From Solen grandis (lineage: Eukaryota > Mollusca > Bivalvia > Adapedonta > Solenidae), in NCBI GenBank assembly GCA_021229015.1, contig CM037788.1, positions 54,007,654 to 54,071,653 on the forward strand: DNA of 64,000 nt. Direction: 5' to 3'. The number at the start of each line of letters is the position of its first letter. The stretch's first letter is position 1. Below, one piece after another: positions 61,151 through 64,000 of this stretch. The notes under the pieces are model-generated. The model ran no database searches. It saw nothing but the letters and a program-made list of their open reading frames with translations, and was not told the DNA's origin. Made by a program: the position numbers and the translations under genes.

Positions 61151-62928
61151 ATAGTTAGCAGAAAGCCCTTTCTTTTGTTCAGAACAAAAGGAGTCTAGTT
61201 ATTATTATTATTATTCTTTTCTTCTTCCTAACTAAACGCTTATTTTAATATGTTGCAATGGACCTAGGACGATGAAATTTTTATGGCTTATTAGTCACGT
61301 GAGGAAATTTTGATTTCAATGATTTTCAGCACCCTATGACGTCACATGACGTCACAGCTAAAAATAGTGAAAAATGGTGTTCGCGCTCTACAGCCGTCAT
61401 TTATGGTCGGATTTTCTTCAAATTTTCACAGATGGTACATCTTGAATCAAAGGTGTGCATATCCTGTCAGCTAACCGAAATTCCGAAAGACCGAAGTTCT
61501 GTGGCTGAAATAAGATTCGAACATAGGTCCGAAAATTTCATTTTAGGATTAAAGAGCTTCAGGATGAGATAGAAAGTTGAAACTTACACAGTTTGCAGTT
61601 CTGCAGAATTTCTACAAATATTTTCAGTCAGAACGTCATATGACGTCATGTGACGTCATAAGCATACTTCTTAATTTTCATTTTAGGGCAATGATTTTGA
61701 CATGATGCCAGTTGTTCAGAATAATGAAAATTTCAGAGTTATGAAAGTAAAGTATGCGCTTTTGAACAAAAGCATCTTCAGCACCCTATGACGTCACATG
61801 ACGTCACAGCTAAAAATAGTGAAAAATGGTGTTCGCGCTCTATAGCCGCCATTTATGGTCGGATTTTCTTCAAATTTTCACAGATGGTACATCTTGAATC
61901 AAAGGTGTGCATATCCTGTCAGCTAACCGAAATTCCGAAAGACCGAAGTTCTGTGGCTGAAATAAGATTCGAAAATAGGACCGAAAATTTCATTTTAGGA
62001 TTAAAGAGCTTCAGGATGAGATAGAAAGATGAAACTTACACAGTTTGCAGTTGTGCAAAATTTCTACAAATTTTTGGAGTCGGAACTTCATATGACGTCA
62101 TATGACGTCATAAGCATACTTCTTAATTTTCATATTAGGGCAATGATTTCGACATGATGCCAGTTGTTCAGAATAATGAAAATTTCAGAGTTATGATAGT
62201 AAAGTATGCGCTTTTGAACAAAAGCATCTTCAGCACCTTTTGACGTCACATGACGTCACAGCTAAAAATAGTGATAAATGGTGTTCGCGCTCTACAGCCG
62301 TCATTTATGATCGGATTTTCTTCAAATTTTCACAGATGGTACATCTTGAAACTAAGGTGTGCATATCCTGTCAGCTAACCGAAACTCCGAAAGACCGAAG
62401 TTCTGTGGCGGAAATAATATTCGAACAAAGGACCGAAAATTTCATTTTAGGATTAAAGAGCTTCAGGATGAGATAGAAAGTTGGAACTTACACAGTTTGC
62501 AGTTCTGCAGAATTTCTACATATATTTTGAGTCCTGACGTCATATGACGTCATGTGACGTCATAGGCATACTTCTTAATTTTCATTTTAGGGCAATGATT
62601 TCAACATGATGCCAGTTGTTCAGAATAATGAAAATTTCAGAGTTATGATAGTAAAGTATGCGCTTTTGAACAAAAGCATCTTCAGCACCTTATGACGTCA
62701 CATGACGTCACAGCTAAAAATAGTGAAAAATGGTGTTCGCGCTCTACAGCCGTCATTTATGATCGGATTTTCTTCAAATTTTCTCAGATGGTACAACTTA
62801 AAACTAAGGTGTGCATATCCTGTCAGCTAACCGAAACTCCGAAAGACCGAAGTTCTGTGGCGGAAATAAGATTCGAACAAAGGACCGAAAATTTCATTTT
62901 AGGATTAAAGAGCTTCAGGATGAGATAG
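60294..62928 (+). other. repeat-borne 78-codon open frame, five intact copies
   Basis: Intact at 60294-60530, 61336-61572, 61788-62024, 62240-62476 and 62692-62928, beginning MTSHDV inside the TGACGTCA pair and ending KSFRMR. In the unit at 59842 a TGA interrupts it, the unit at 60746 has a frameshift, that at 63144 a TAA, and that at 63589 lacks the ATG. No signal peptide, domain or family is apparent. Probably a chance frame copied by amplification. Confidence 0.4.
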
Positions 62929-64000
62929 AAAGTTGGAACTTACACAGTTTGCAGTTCTGCAGAATTTCTACATATATTTTGAGTCCTGACGTCATATGAC
63001 GTCATGTGACGTCATAAGCATACTTCTTAATTTTTATTTTAGTGCAATGATTTCAACATGATGCCAGTTGTTCAGAATAATGAAAATTTCAGAGTTATTA
63101 AAGTAAAGTATGCGCTTTTGAACAAAAGCATCTTCAGCACCCTATGACGTCACATGACGTCACAGCTAAAAATAGTGAAAAATGGTGTTCACGCTCTACA
63201 TCCGTCATTTATGGTCGGATTTTCTTCAAATTTTCACAGATGGCACATCTTGAAACTAAGGTGTGCATATCCTGTTAACTAACCGAAATTCCGAAAGACC
63301 GAAGTTCTGTGGCTGAAATAAGATTCGAACATAGGACCGAAAACTTCATTTTAGGATTAAAGAGCTTCTGGATGAGATACAAAGTTGGAACTTACACAGT
63401 TTGCAGTTCTGCAGAATATCTACATATATTTTGAGTCCTGACGTCATATGACGTCATGTGACGTCATAAGCATAATTTTCATTTTAGGGCAATGATTTCG
63501 ACATGATGCCAGTTGTTCAGAATAATGAAAATTTCAGAGTTATGACAGTAAAGTATGCGATTTTGAACAAAAGCATCTTCTGCACCCTATTACGTCATGT
63601 GACGTCACAGCTAAAAATAGTGAAAAATGGTGTTCGCGCTCTACAGCCGCCATTTATGGTCGAATTTTCTTCAAATTTTCACAGATGGTACATCTTGAAA
63701 CTAAGATGTGCATATACTTTCAACTAACAGAAATTCCGAAAGACCGAACTGCTGTGGCTGAAATAAGATTCGAACATAGGACCGAAAATTTCATTTTAGG
63801 ATTAAAGAGCTTCAGGATGAGATAGAAAGTTGAAACTTACACAGTTTGCAGTTCTGCAGAATTTCTACAAATACCTTGAGTCTTGACGTCATATGACGTC
63901 ATTTGACGTCATAAGCATACTTCTTAATTTTCATTTTAGGGCAATGATTTCGACATGATGCCAGTTGTTCAGAATAATGAAAATTTCAGAGTTATGAAAG
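61151..64000 (+). mobile_element. family F element, copy 2: at least six 452-bp units with TGACGTCA clusters
   Basis: The head at 61151-61220 reads GTTAGCAGAAAGCCCTTTC, hairpin CTTTTGTTC/GAACAAAAG, then a TTA repeat. Unit markers fall at 61336, 61788, 62240, 62692, 63144 (spacing 452) and 63589 (445, after a 7-bp loss). Each unit carries TGACGTCA at 10-bp spacing: two near the marker and three about 295 bp later (for example at 62987, 62997 and 63007). The array runs off the window. Units are very similar, so amplification is recent. Confidence 0.9.

Noticed and set aside
61970..61985. B-box-like GTTCGAATC on the minus strand in E and F units as a pol III promoter
   Set aside because: It departs from the B-box consensus at several positions and no A-box lies at the right distance.
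59842..64000. CRISPR-like array
   Set aside because: Units are 452 bp long, with no short repeat/unique spacer alternation, and the sequence is eukaryotic.

Overview
The window is metazoan nuclear DNA: split genes with GT-AG introns, AATAAA signals, tRNA-derived SINEs, non-LTR retrotransposon debris and a 100-base assembly gap at 44294-44393. The repeats (elements with a terminal hairpin, a short GGAC/GTCC tract and 115-450 bp central tandem repeats, plus SINEs ending in CAAA or CAAT repeats) are of the type abundant in bivalve molluscs. I infer a marine or freshwater bivalve; the species cannot be named from the sequence.

Three protein-coding genes can be supported. (1) 8892-22748, plus strand: a complete 17-exon HAUS5, a subunit of the augmin complex that recruits gamma-tubulin to spindle microtubules; I assembled all exons in frame to about 676 codons. 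(2) 29153-27444, minus strand: a C2H2 zinc-finger protein with 14 fingers, whose frame is broken twice by compensating one-base shifts. (3) 35952-36854, plus strand: a 300-residue secreted leucine-rich-repeat protein with a GPI-type tail, encoded in one exon behind a probable 5' UTR intron that carries a recent SINE insertion. No functional link between the three genes is visible.

Layout: 1-8.8 kb holds repeats only (LINE reverse-transcriptase remnants, a hAT-like element with a transposase-type zinc finger fragment, a tandem-repeat element). 8.9-23.5 kb is HAUS5, with at least seven different insertions in its introns. 23.5-27.2 kb is repeats; 27.3-30.1 kb is the zinc-finger gene. 30.2-35.5 kb is mostly unique AT-rich DNA. 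35.5-37 kb is the LRR gene, followed by a 496-bp tandem duplication. 39-64 kb contains no gene I can support: it holds nested foldback elements, two inverted copies of one hairpin-headed element 10 kb apart, and at the right edge a >4 kb array of 452-bp repeats packed with the palindrome TGACGTCA at 10-bp spacing.

The most interesting signals are the shared architecture of several sequence-unrelated tandem-repeat elements (half-terminus, tandem core, GGAC tract, terminal hairpin, TAAAA), which fits Helentron/DINE-like non-autonomous elements, and the helically phased TGACGTCA array. Functional claims for both are inference.
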